DNA of 29,387 nucleotides. Source: Candidatus Saccharibacteria bacterium UBA3218. Lineage in GTDB: Bacteria; Patescibacteriota; Saccharimonadia; Saccharimonadales; Saccharimonadaceae. The position numbers and the translations under genes were made by a program. Positions 8,000 through 16,527 of the stretch are shown here, piece after piece. Location of the stretch: NCBI GenBank assembly GCA_002363125.1, contig DEWE01000005.1:1-29387 (forward strand). The letters run 5' to 3'. Each line of letters opens with the position of its first letter. Position 1 is the first letter of the stretch. Below the pieces are notes generated by a model. It did not search any database, was not told the DNA's origin, and was given only the letters and a program-made list of their open reading frames with translations.

Positions 8000-9581
8000 C
8001 AGAAATAAGCGGCTGTTCCCACTTTTCTGGGTAATCGTTTTGTCCTAGCATCACCGTAATCGTAGATGCTATATTTGCAAGACCCGGATCAGTAATATTG
8101 TTCAGCGTATACTTATCACGATTCAAAGTATTGTCATATATAATACATGGTACTCTATTCAAAGTATGCGCTGTCTTTTTTTCACCATTTTCATCTAATA
8201 ATTCCTCCGCATTTCCATGATCCGCAACTATAATTAGAGCGCCACCTAATTCATCTACCTTCTTCGCAATCCTTGCTAAACATAAATCCACAGCTTCCAT
8301 GCTTATGACGGTCGCTTCCATATTTGCAGTATGCCCCACAATATCACCATTTGGAAAATTCAATCTTATAAACTTATACTTTTCTAAATTGTCCAACACG
8401 ACGTCTGTAATGTCTGCCGACTTCATCCATGGGCGATCCGCCGGATAATCTTTATAAGACTCTACCTCAATAAATTCTTCGCCTGGAGCTTTTTCATAAC
8501 TATTCCCATCAAAATAATACGTAATATGTCCAAACTTCACCGTCTCACTCGTAGCAAGCTGCGAAATTCCCCGCTCGCCCAAAAATTCATGCAAAGTGTC
8601 CTTAATTTCTATAGGCTGAATCAAACGATGCTCTGGCACATGGGTGTCAGAATTATACTCGGTCATGCCCACAAAATATACGTCAGTTGGCTGATAATCC
8701 CCACGATTAAAATACGGGAAATCCCAATAAGTAAATGCCTGTGCTATTTCAATTGCCCGATCTTTTCTAAAATCAAAATAAATCAGTGCGTCACCTTTTT
8801 CTATTTTACCTACTGGTTTTTCATTCTCGTCCACAATCACAAAAGCCGGCAAATCCTGGTCTTGTACTTCTGGGTTTATGCGTCTCAATATTGAAATCGC
8901 CTCTTCGGGATTTTTGAAATAATAATCTGCCTCACCATTTACCATCATATCCCAACCTCTAGCCACCATATTCCAATCGTTTTCATATCTATCCGAAACT
9001 GTTGTCATACGACCACCACCAGAAGCGATTTTTATATCAGCATCCGGAAATTGTTTTATTAGATCCTCAAACCAACGAATATATTTTGGCTCAGACTGTG
9101 GCAAAACATCACGACCATCAAATATCGCATGCACTCGCATTCGTTTTACGCCCTCACCGTAGGCTCTTCTTATCATTTGTTCCAAATGATCTATATGACT
9201 ATGTACTCCGCCATCAGAAAAGATTCCCGAAAAATGCAATGTAGCATTCCTGCTTAGTACCGTCGAAATCGCTCCTTTCCATGCTTCAGATTCAAACACC
9301 TCGCCAGACGAAAAAGCCTCGTTCACTCTCGCAATATCCTGTTTTATTGCTCTACCAGCACCTATAGTATTATGTCCAACTTCAGAATTCCCCATCTGCC
9401 CAGGAGTCAAACCTACAGCTTCACCAGAAGCTTCCAGAGCCACATGCAAATGATCTTTTATCGCTCCGCCAAGAAAAACAGTCTTTGCCCTACTCACGGC
9501 ATTACCTGGCCCATCTGGCGCCAACCCTACTCCATCAAGAACAGCCAAAACTATCGGCCCATCATACGATAATTTATTCAT
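7992..9581 (-). CDS. gpmI: 2,3-bisphosphoglycerate-independent phosphoglycerate mutase
   Basis: 529 residues from the chosen ATG. Metal and phosphoserine motifs are intact: LDGVGLAPDG (Asp16), QMGNSEVGHNTIGAGR (catalytic Ser66), GIFSDGGVHSH, GRDVLP, DFRKDRAIEI, FPNGDIVGHTAN and ADHGNAEEL. Length is close to the usual ~510 with a small excess. It interconverts 3- and 2-phosphoglycerate in lower glycolysis using two metal ions. The frame also has an ATG two codons earlier (9587), but that lies directly after the -10 box; the ATG at 9581 is exactly 6 nt downstream of TATAAT, predicting a leaderless message. The gene follows the arc operon terminator and precedes galU. Confidence 0.95.
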   Translation of the reverse strand: MNKLSYDGPIVLAVLDGVGLAPDGPGNAVSRAKTVFLGGAIKDHLHVALEASGEAVGLTPGQMGNSEVGHNTIGAGRAIKQDIARVNEAFSSGEVFESEAWKGAISTVLSRNATLHFSGIFSDGGVHSHIDHLEQMIRRAYGEGVKRMRVHAIFDGRDVLPQSEPKYIRWFEDLIKQFPDADIKIASGGGRMTTVSDRYENDWNMVARGWDMMVNGEADYYFKNPEEAISILRRINPEVQDQDLPAFVIVDENEKPVGKIEKGDALIYFDFRKDRAIEIAQAFTYWDFPYFNRGDYQPTDVYFVGMTEYNSDTHVPEHRLIQPIEIKDTLHEFLGERGISQLATSETVKFGHITYYFDGNSYEKAPGEEFIEVESYKDYPADRPWMKSADITDVVLDNLEKYKFIRLNFPNGDIVGHTANMEATVISMEAVDLCLARIAKKVDELGGALIIVADHGNAEELLDENGEKKTAHTLNRVPCIIYDNTLNRDKYTLNNITDPGLANIASTITVMLGQNDYPEKWEQPLISVI

Positions 9582-9587
9582 AAGCAT

Positions 9588-9596
9588 ATTATATCA
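9588..9596 (-). promoter_or_regulatory. extended -10 promoter of gpmI
   Basis: Minus-strand TGA-TATAAT, 6 nt before the ATG at 9581. It abuts the T-run of the upstream arc terminator, so any -35 contact would fall inside the terminator hairpin. Confidence 0.65.
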
Positions 9597-9597
9597 C

Positions 9598-9627
9598 AAA
9601 AAATAGCCCCTCGAGGGGCTATTTTTT
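9598..9627 (-). terminator. intrinsic terminator of the arcBAD operon
   Basis: Perfect hairpin TAGCCCC-TCGA-GGGGCTA flanked by A-run and T-run, 6 nt after the arcD stop. It is symmetric and could act in both directions. Confidence 0.92.
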
Positions 9628-9632
9628 ATTAT

Positions 9633-11432
9633 TTAGAGCGAGAATAGACAAAGTACTACTATGTTAATTATCGCAATACATGCTACTACGCGAATCCCCC
9701 ACTTAAACCAAGTTGAGTAATCAACCTTAGCAAGTGCAAGGCCACCCATAATCGCACCACAAGTTGGCGTGATTAAGTTGACAAGACCATTAGCTGCCAC
9801 AATAGTCATTGCTGCCACATCCGTACTATAACCAAGAGTAGACGCAACTGGCGCAATAATCGGAGTAGACAAAGTTGCAAGACCAGATGACGATGGTACC
9901 AACACAGATAACACTATATGTAGTAGATAGTTTAGTGGCACAAATGCTAGCTCTGGCAAAGTTGCCAAGAAATTAGATGCATTATAAACAATATAATTAT
10001 CTAAGCTAGTCTCCGCCATCAATACCGACGCACCACGCGCTACGGCAATTACAAGCACTACACCAATCATATCATCGGCACCATCAATAAATGCGTCCAC
10101 GAAACCATGTTCACCCTGACGATTAATAATTGATATTATAATTGAAGCAATCAAGAACCATAATGCAGCTTCATAGAACCACCAATTACCAAGCGTTGCT
10201 CCAGTAAGCCACCCAGTCCAAGAATCAAAGAACGTTACACCAAAATCATTCCATGGTATAAATCCAACGATCATTACTACGAATGTGATTGCAAATACAA
10301 TTAATGTAGCAATTTGCTTACCGGTTAGTTTAACTGCATCATCCTTAGCTTCAAGATATTTACTATATCTTTTCTCTGCCGCAGATTGTTCACGAAGACT
10401 AAGGAATGTTGAACCCTTATCTCTCTGAACTTTCTTCGCATATCGAATTGTAAAGAACATAGAAATTGCTAATGTTGTAAGCCATAAAACTGTAGCAATC
10501 AAAATTACTGTACCTTGATTGTATTCGATACCAGCATCTTTCATTGCCGAAAGCGCTACGCCAGTCGCAAACGGGTTAATCGTAGAACCAAGCACACCAG
10601 ACCCAGCACCAAGAAGAATAGTTGCTACACCTACTAGCGGATCCATACCAGCCGCAAACATTGTTGCCGCAATTAATACATAAAAACCAACGCTTTCTTC
10701 CAAGAATCCATAAGTGGTGCCCATCACAGAAAAGACAAGCATCAAAAGGGCAATCAAAATATATTCTTTTCCATGTAATTTTTTGACTAATAGCTTAATA
10801 CCAGTTTCGAGAGCTTTTGTTCTAGCCACTACAGCCAAGAAACCGCCAAGTATCATTACAAAAATACATACGTCAATTGCACTCTCAAACCCAAGGATCG
10901 GCGACATTAAAACCTGATAAAGTTCCGCGCCAACCACGCCAGAACCATCCACAATCGCACAACCATCTTCGCCATAAACTTCTTCACATTCCGCTAAAGT
11001 TTCAAACTCTTCTGGCTCTGCTAAAGTTTCTTCCGAAATCAATATAGCATCACTAAGGCCACGATTAGACATTTCGTCATCCGAAACTTCTTCGTCGGTC
11101 AACATTCTAGGCTGCGGGATATCATCGCCTATAGTCTCATCGCCAACCGCTGGTTCAAAACCTTCACCTTCTGGAAGCTCAAGTTCCTCGCCTGGTTTTG
11201 GTAGCATCTCACCATTTAGTTCGGCTGGGCCACCAGCTGGCATTTCCCCTTCCCATTCACCTGGGCCAACTTCCACACTAGATTCGTCTTCTTCAAGTGG
11301 AGCCATTGTATATCTTGCCTTAGGCAAAACATGTGACAAAATGCCAAGTAATATAATCAAAATCATGATAATCGAATACGCTGAAAGCATCGCGCGCGTT
11401 CGTTTCTTGCTTCGATTCTTCTTTCTAAACAT
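9633..11432 (-). CDS. arcD: YfcC/ArcD-type transporter, probable arginine-ornithine antiporter
   Basis: 599 residues. A basic N-terminus precedes TM1 (about 17-36). A ~115-residue, very acidic Glu/Gly/Pro-rich segment follows (about 43-160) that contains a CEEVYGEDGC pair of cysteines. The rest is a polytopic YfcC-type core with the motifs YQVLMSPILGFESAIDV, NPFATGVAL and SSSGLATLSTPIIAPV. YfcC-family permeases in ADI operons exchange arginine and ornithine; position after arcB and arcA supports that. The acidic insertion, probably outside the membrane, is longer than I expect for the family. Ribosome site AGAGGAA. A 19-codon ORF ends one base before this start. Confidence 0.85.
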   Translation of the reverse strand: MFRKKNRSKKRTRAMLSAYSIIMILIILLGILSHVLPKARYTMAPLEEDESSVEVGPGEWEGEMPAGGPAELNGEMLPKPGEELELPEGEGFEPAVGDETIGDDIPQPRMLTDEEVSDDEMSNRGLSDAILISEETLAEPEEFETLAECEEVYGEDGCAIVDGSGVVGAELYQVLMSPILGFESAIDVCIFVMILGGFLAVVARTKALETGIKLLVKKLHGKEYILIALLMLVFSVMGTTYGFLEESVGFYVLIAATMFAAGMDPLVGVATILLGAGSGVLGSTINPFATGVALSAMKDAGIEYNQGTVILIATVLWLTTLAISMFFTIRYAKKVQRDKGSTFLSLREQSAAEKRYSKYLEAKDDAVKLTGKQIATLIVFAITFVVMIVGFIPWNDFGVTFFDSWTGWLTGATLGNWWFYEAALWFLIASIIISIINRQGEHGFVDAFIDGADDMIGVVLVIAVARGASVLMAETSLDNYIVYNASNFLATLPELAFVPLNYLLHIVLSVLVPSSSGLATLSTPIIAPVASTLGYSTDVAAMTIVAANGLVNLITPTCGAIMGGLALAKVDYSTWFKWGIRVVACIAIINIVVLCLFSL

Positions 11433-11433
11433 T

Positions 11434-11493
11434 TTAATTCCTCTTAATTTTAATATTTTCTACTAAACTAATTTCTTCTATATTTATTTTCAT
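11434..11493 (-). CDS. possible 19-residue leader ORF before arcD
   Basis: In the 114-nt gap between arcA and arcD, an ATG preceded by AAGGA opens a 19-codon frame (MKINIEEISL...KIKRN). It ends with TAA one base before the arcD ATG, so the arcD ribosome site (AGAGGAA) lies within its last codons. This arrangement fits translational coupling. The peptide has only one Arg, so a classic arginine attenuator is not obvious, and no terminator hairpin is seen. It could be chance in AT-rich sequence. Confidence 0.35.
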   Translation of the reverse strand: MKINIEEISLVENIKIKRN

Positions 11494-11546
11494 ATTTTTC
11501 CTTTTTATTTTTTATCTCTCAACTTTTTAAGAAAATCTACCTCCCG

Positions 11547-12776
11547 CTACGCCTCCTCTCTGACTAAAGCCATCGCCATACAATGCGATCCACCTCGCCC
11601 CCGTGATAGTTCCGAACTTGGTATTTCAATCACTTTTATACCATGCTTCTTGAGAGTCTGATTAGTCACGAAATTCCGATCATATGCCACTACTACACCC
11701 GGCCTAATACAAAGCAAATTCACGCCATCGCTCCATTGTTCACGTTCTGCATCAATTCTTTTACCATTGCCACATTTAATAAGTTCGACCTTATTCAAGT
11801 GCAAATATTTTTCCAAAACTTTTTGTAAATCTTGATGAATTTCCACAATGTCAATTTCGCCACCACGGCCTTCTGTAATTTCGTATATCGTAGAAATATC
11901 CATAATTGCATCTTGCACTGCAAATTTGTCAACATCTACTTGTGTCATTACAGTATCTAGATGCATGAAAGATCTTTCGTCTGGAATATCAATCGCAAGT
12001 ACATATTTAAATTCGTTTTTCTTATCTTTGAACAATCTCCTTGCGAAATCAGCAATTGCGTCCGGCTCAGTACGTTGAGAGATCCCAATCGCCACAACCT
12101 CTTTTGATAAAACTTGTATATCACCACCTTCTATACAATATGGCTCATCGCGATCATAATATAATTTAGTATCATCATAGAACGGGTGATATTTAAAAAC
12201 ATACTCAGCAAAAATCGATTCCCTAGTCCTAGTAACTGACCACATTTTATGCAACGTTGCACCATGCCCGATAGTAGCCATCGGATCACGTTGGAAAAGA
12301 ATATTCGGAATCGGATCAATAATCATCCTACCAGTATCACGTGTCGCATAAAATCCAGAAACTTTACCAAGTTTTTTAAGCTCGGAAATATCAACACCAG
12401 CAATACATTTTTTTATTAAATCGCGATTATCCCTAAAACTATTCAAAAACTCAAAACAATGCTTTGCGACCTTTGGCGAAGTCACGCCGGCCTCCTCGAT
12501 AAACTGTTCAATAAACTTCCTACGCACTGTACGACCACCAGCTTCTAGAGCCTCTGCCGCAAGATCAGTGATATATATTACCTCCACGCCTTCAGCACGC
12601 AAAGCATTCGCATAAGCATCGTGTTCTTGCTGGGCAATTTTAAGATACGGAATATCATCAAACAAAAGCCGCTCTAAAGTATTTGGAGTCAAATTCAAAA
12701 ATTCATCACCCGGACGGTGCATCAAAACTTTTTTAAGCGGTGCAATCTCGCTAAAATTCGCAATTGAACTTTTCAT
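11547..12776 (-). CDS. arcA: arginine deiminase
   Basis: 409 residues, the usual length. Catalytic features are present: the nucleophile Cys399 in RGRGGSHCMAMALVRE, the LFQRDPMATIG motif (FxRDP), EGGDIQVL (GGD), and MHLDTVMTQVD with the catalytic His. It hydrolyses arginine to citrulline and ammonia, the first ADI step. Its ATG overlaps the arcB stop by one base (TAATG), and the arcB 3' end supplies a strong ribosome site (GGAGG), so the two are translationally coupled. The stop is TAG. Confidence 0.97.
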   Translation of the reverse strand: MKSSIANFSEIAPLKKVLMHRPGDEFLNLTPNTLERLLFDDIPYLKIAQQEHDAYANALRAEGVEVIYITDLAAEALEAGGRTVRRKFIEQFIEEAGVTSPKVAKHCFEFLNSFRDNRDLIKKCIAGVDISELKKLGKVSGFYATRDTGRMIIDPIPNILFQRDPMATIGHGATLHKMWSVTRTRESIFAEYVFKYHPFYDDTKLYYDRDEPYCIEGGDIQVLSKEVVAIGISQRTEPDAIADFARRLFKDKKNEFKYVLAIDIPDERSFMHLDTVMTQVDVDKFAVQDAIMDISTIYEITEGRGGEIDIVEIHQDLQKVLEKYLHLNKVELIKCGNGKRIDAEREQWSDGVNLLCIRPGVVVAYDRNFVTNQTLKKHGIKVIEIPSSELSRGRGGSHCMAMALVREEA

Positions 12777-13777
12777 TATTTATCCTCCTTTTTATATAAA
12801 GTTAAGAACATCACCGCTTTTATTGTGTGCATGCGGTTCTCCGCTTGATCAAATACTAATGATTTATCTGATTCAAATACTTCATTGGTTACTTCCATTT
12901 CTTCAAGACCAAATACTTTATTCACATCTTTTGCAATTGAGGTGTTAAGATCATGGAAAGATGGCAAACAGTGCAAAAATATCGTTGAATCTTTTGCTCT
13001 TTTCATCATTTCAGTATTCACTTGATACTGCCTCAAAAGCTCAATTCTTTCACCCCATTTTTCCTGCGGCTCACCAAGTGACAGCCATACATCAGTATAA
13101 ATTACATCTGCTCTACCATTTAATTCTGCAATATCGGATGTAATCGTAATAGTTGAGCCATTCTTTTCTGCAATTGGCTTACATTTCGCAACTATTTCTT
13201 CCGATGGTCTAAGCTCGCTCGGTCCACAAGCAATAAAATTCACTCCCATCTTTGCGCTCATAGCCATGAGGGAATTTGCCACATTGTTTCTAGTATCACC
13301 CACGAATGCCAATGTTAAACCCTTCAAATATCCGAAGTGCTCTTCTATTGTCATAAAATCACCCAGAGCCTGCGTTGGGTGACATTCATCCGTTAGGCCG
13401 TTCCATACTGGTACATCAGAATACTTTGCGAGATCATCTACAATACTCTGGCTAAAACCACGATATTCAATCCCATCATATAATCTATCCAATACTCTAG
13501 CCGTGTCGGCAATAGACTCTTTATGCCCCATCTGCGAACCAGTAGGGTCTAGATATGTAACGCCCATGCCCAAATCGTACCCCGCCACCTCAAAAGAGCA
13601 TCTTGTCCTAGTGGAAGTCTTTTCAAATAGAATCGCAATATTTTTATTTGGAAAAACCTTATGATTTTTCCCAGTTTTTTTCATTTGTTTGAAACTTTTT
13701 GCCGTCTCCAACATATAGCGAAGTTCTTCTTCGCTAAAGTCTAAGATTCTTAAGAAATCTCTACCTGTAAAATTCAT
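12776..13777 (-). CDS. arcB: ornithine carbamoyltransferase (catabolic)
   Basis: 333 residues. Carbamoyl-phosphate motif STRTR (55-59), HPTQ (133-136), a DVWLSLGE block and the HCLPSFHD motif (269-276) mark an ornithine transcarbamoylase. In the ADI pathway it runs in the phosphorolytic direction, giving ornithine and carbamoyl phosphate from citrulline. It is the first gene of arcB-arcA-arcD and has its own promoter (13804-13832) and ribosome site (GAAGGG). arcC lies 1.8 kb away on the other strand, so the pathway is split into two transcription units. Confidence 0.95.
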   Translation of the reverse strand: MNFTGRDFLRILDFSEEELRYMLETAKSFKQMKKTGKNHKVFPNKNIAILFEKTSTRTRCSFEVAGYDLGMGVTYLDPTGSQMGHKESIADTARVLDRLYDGIEYRGFSQSIVDDLAKYSDVPVWNGLTDECHPTQALGDFMTIEEHFGYLKGLTLAFVGDTRNNVANSLMAMSAKMGVNFIACGPSELRPSEEIVAKCKPIAEKNGSTITITSDIAELNGRADVIYTDVWLSLGEPQEKWGERIELLRQYQVNTEMMKRAKDSTIFLHCLPSFHDLNTSIAKDVNKVFGLEEMEVTNEVFESDKSLVFDQAENRMHTIKAVMFLTLYKKEDK

Positions 13778-13803
13778 TTTGATGCCCTTCTTACTTACTA
13801 TAT

Positions 13804-13832
13804 ATTATATATTAATTTAATTTTAAACACAA
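13804..13832 (-). promoter_or_regulatory. arcBAD promoter
   Basis: Minus-strand TTGTGT (13827-13832), 17 nt, TATAAT (13804-13809), about 26 nt before the arcB ATG. Unlike most promoters here it lacks the TG of an extended -10, so it may be activator-dependent; no regulator site is recognised. Confidence 0.6.
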
Positions 13833-13840
13833 GCAATATA

Positions 13841-13873
13841 AAATACGGAGCCATCAAGTTTGACTCCGTATTT
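13841..13873 (-). terminator. terminator hairpin after the leucine-rich-repeat gene
   Basis: AAATACGGAG pairs with CTCCGTATTT (10 bp), with a small inner TCAA/TTGA stem. It is followed on the minus strand by a T-rich but interrupted tail, so termination strength is uncertain. It lies 18 nt after the stop at 13892. Confidence 0.65.
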
Positions 13874-13891
13874 GTATATAATTAGTCTTAG

Positions 13892-15466
13892 TTATTTCTT
13901 AAATCCAACTCTGCCGCGATAACGCTTTACAATATATCCAGAGATATAGGCAATTCCAGATGCCAATGCAATCAAACCAACCGAAATCATCGCAATCATA
14001 CTATTCCCTTTTTCGCCACCAAACATACCAGTGTCTGGAACCTTAATATCTGCTTCTTCTGTCCCGTCTTCATTACTATCATCACTATTAGAGGCCTTGA
14101 CGCAAGCCCCAGAACTTTCTATTTGCCCAGGAAAATCAAAAAGTTTAATTTTATAAGATTCATCTGGACCTTCAAGTGTTTCATCCCATTTGACAATATA
14201 TCTGTCCATTCTTGTAACTCCCTGAGCCCCCTCTAAATCATTAACCACAAGAACCATGTCATCATCATAGGACATATATCTATCGTCATGAAGTAAGAAT
14301 TTTACGTCTAGAGTCCCAAGTAGACCATGCCCACCACCATCCTTTAGAAATTCAACATTGGAAAGATCATAAGTATATGTACCATCGTCTATCTGTGGCT
14401 CTACTCCAGTTTCTATTAAAATATTAGAATCTATGCTTAGATCTTTCAATAAAGTATTTTGTGATAAATCTATAAATCTTAAATCATTACTATAATCATT
14501 ATCAGACCCGACAATGCACAACGGAGTTGAAATGCTGAGGTACTTTAAATTAACATTCTTAGACAAATCCAGCGACGGTATATCGCCACTAATGAAGAGA
14601 GTCTCTAGTTTAGTATTTTTTGAAAGATCTATAGATTGAAGCCTATCATTGAGGCTAAGATAAGTCAGGTCAATATTATTTGACAAATCTATTGACGAGA
14701 GTAGACACTCCGCTATAGTGAGGGATTTTAGGGCAGTATTATTTGAGAGATCTATAAACCTCACCGATTCTGAAGATCCAGCCTGATAGATTGAAAAGAA
14801 GGACAGATATTCTAGAGCAGTATTGCTAGAAAGGTCTAAAGGTCTATCAAAAACGAGCCCACTAAGATGTATTTCAGTTAGATTTATATTGTAAGAAAGA
14901 TCTAAAGATGAGATATCATGAGACGAAAGCTCTAATTTAGTTAACGCGATGTTATTAGATAAATCTATAGAAGTTACTTTACCACGTGGTATATTATAAC
15001 TGCTATTATTTCCAAGTTTAAAGTAAGTTAGTGCAATATTATGAGAAAGATCTACGCTATCTATATTAGAAGATTCAATTTTAAGATCAGTTAATTTGGA
15101 ATTATAAGAAAGGTCTATAGAAGAGAAACTACCTGCAACATCAAGCTCTTCCAAATTGATCATTTTTTCAATACCAGTAGTATCACTGACTCCCGAACAA
15201 TAACCCATTTTAGTTATTCTTGATAACTGTTCGTCGGTTAAACCATTAGATATATCCTCATCATAATCACCATAATCCCTAAATCCGCGCACTGCACAAT
15301 CATAAAACTTGTGATCCGTAAAAGTAGTATACCCTTCTGGTATCTCTGCTAATGCATATGTACTATTAATATTTATTATTTTGATTAAGGCAAATACCAT
15401 CACCAGCATCGACAATATACCAATAAAGACAAAGTTAAAAACTCTTTTATATTTGTATATCTTCAT
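13892..15466 (-). CDS. leucine-rich-repeat surface protein with C-terminal PDTG-type sorting signal
   Basis: 524 residues. An N-terminal hydrophobic signal segment (about 10-37) is followed by about 10-12 repeats of roughly 22 residues with the pattern LDLSxNxxLTxLxLxx (about 95-365), like the LRRs of bacterial surface adhesins. A non-repeat domain follows, then an acidic stretch and a C-terminal VPDTGMFGG (about 476-484), a transmembrane helix and a basic tail (KRYRGR). This tripartite end resembles an LPxTG-type sorting signal with PDTG. Inferred role: cell-surface binding protein. It has its own strong promoter with a G-rich spacer. It sits between arcB and arcC, on the arcB strand. Confidence 0.85.
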   Translation of the reverse strand: MKIYKYKRVFNFVFIGILSMLVMVFALIKIININSTYALAEIPEGYTTFTDHKFYDCAVRGFRDYGDYDEDISNGLTDEQLSRITKMGYCSGVSDTTGIEKMINLEELDVAGSFSSIDLSYNSKLTDLKIESSNIDSVDLSHNIALTYFKLGNNSSYNIPRGKVTSIDLSNNIALTKLELSSHDISSLDLSYNINLTEIHLSGLVFDRPLDLSSNTALEYLSFFSIYQAGSSESVRFIDLSNNTALKSLTIAECLLSSIDLSNNIDLTYLSLNDRLQSIDLSKNTKLETLFISGDIPSLDLSKNVNLKYLSISTPLCIVGSDNDYSNDLRFIDLSQNTLLKDLSIDSNILIETGVEPQIDDGTYTYDLSNVEFLKDGGGHGLLGTLDVKFLLHDDRYMSYDDDMVLVVNDLEGAQGVTRMDRYIVKWDETLEGPDESYKIKLFDFPGQIESSGACVKASNSDDSNEDGTEEADIKVPDTGMFGGEKGNSMIAMISVGLIALASGIAYISGYIVKRYRGRVGFKK

Positions 15467-15515
15467 AATATAACCTTTTTTATGTTTTTATTTTTGTATA
15501 ACCTTTATGTTTATG

Positions 15516-15544
15516 ATTTTACCCCCCACCCAAGAAAAAGTCAA
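15516..15544 (-). promoter_or_regulatory. LRR-gene promoter with G-rich spacer
   Basis: Minus-strand TTGACT (15539-15544), 17 nt, TAAAAT (15516-15521). The spacer contains TTGGGTGGGGGG next to the -10. Sequence from about 15495 to 15550 is similar to 17850-17905 upstream of the peptidase gene, including an AAAGGTTATA motif in the leader. Confidence 0.7.
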
Positions 15545-15567
15545 GAACTTTTCCCATATTTCGGTTA

Positions 15568-15576
15568 TGCTATAAT
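15568..15576 (+). promoter_or_regulatory. extended -10 promoter of arcC
   Basis: TGC-TATAAT followed by exactly 6 nt (GAAAAC) and the ATG at 15583. No Shine-Dalgarno and no good -35, predicting a leaderless mRNA. Confidence 0.7.
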
Positions 15577-15582
15577 GAAAAC

Positions 15583-16527
15583 ATGAAACAACGCGTAGTT
15601 ATAGCTCTTGGTGGTAATGCTTTGCAACAAAACGGTGAAGCTACAGCCGAAGCTCAGAAAAAAATTGCTACAAAAGTTGGCGAAGTTATCGCAGATTTAG
15701 CCAGAAAATACGAATTAGTTATTGCTCACGGTAACGGTCCTCAAGTTGGAAACATCCTGATTCACGAAGAAGCTGCTGCTACCGACAAGGCTCCCGCCAT
15801 GCCACTAGAAACCGCCGTCGCTATGAGTCAAGGGCAAATCGGCTATTGGCTAACCCAAGCCATCAACAATGCATTTATCAAAAAAAACGAACATGCCAAA
15901 GTCGCTACCGTAATTTCCCAAGTTGTAGTAGATAAAAACGACTCCGCATTCAAGAATCCTACTAAGCCAATCGGTCAGTTCTACTCCGAAAAGGAAGCTA
16001 AAGTTCTAGCCAAAAAGAATAATTGGACAGTAAAAGAAGATGCTGGCCGTGGTTGGCGTCGCGTAGTAGCTAGTCCAAAACCAATCGATATCGTAGAAAA
16101 ATATACCATTATAGAACTCGTCAAAGACGGCGTTATAGTAATTGCTGCCGGAGGTGGTGGTATACCAGTCATCCGCACTAAAGTCTTAAAACGTCTTAAA
16201 GGCGTAGACGCCGTAATAGACAAAGACTATGCCGCCGAAAAACTTGCCGAAGAAGTCAAAGCCAATGTTTTCGTTTCCGTCACGGCGGTACCAAACGTTT
16301 ACATCAATTATGGTTTACCAAACCAGCAAACACTTACTAATATTTCCGCCCAAGAGATCTCCAAACTAAAAAAATACGGTTATTTCAAAGCTGGCTCTAT
16401 GTTGCCAAAAGTTGAAGCCGTTGTTAAATTTGCTAAACACGGCGGCACCGGCATCATTACCGATATCGATCATTTAAAAGAAGCTCTAGAAGGTAAAGCC
16501 GGAACTATAATAATATCTCAAGTTTAG
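15583..16527 (+). CDS. arcC: carbamate kinase
   Basis: 314 residues, typical length. Amino-acid-kinase motifs: ALGGNALQ (8-15), AHGNGPQVG (48-56), the AAGGGGIPV loop, DKDYAAEKLAEEV, GSMLPKVEAV and GTGIITD. It transfers phosphate from carbamoyl phosphate to ADP, the ATP-yielding ADI step. It is transcribed divergently from the LRR gene, from its own leaderless-type promoter, and is not part of arcBAD. Its stop (TAG) overlaps the convergent peptidase gene stop by 4 nt. I see no break or missing motif. Confidence 0.96.
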   Translation: MKQRVVIALGGNALQQNGEATAEAQKKIATKVGEVIADLARKYELVIAHGNGPQVGNILIHEEAAATDKAPAMPLETAVAMSQGQIGYWLTQAINNAFIKKNEHAKVATVISQVVVDKNDSAFKNPTKPIGQFYSEKEAKVLAKKNNWTVKEDAGRGWRRVVASPKPIDIVEKYTIIELVKDGVIVIAAGGGGIPVIRTKVLKRLKGVDAVIDKDYAAEKLAEEVKANVFVSVTAVPNVYINYGLPNQQTLTNISAQEISKLKKYGYFKAGSMLPKVEAVVKFAKHGGTGIITDIDHLKEALEGKAGTIIISQV

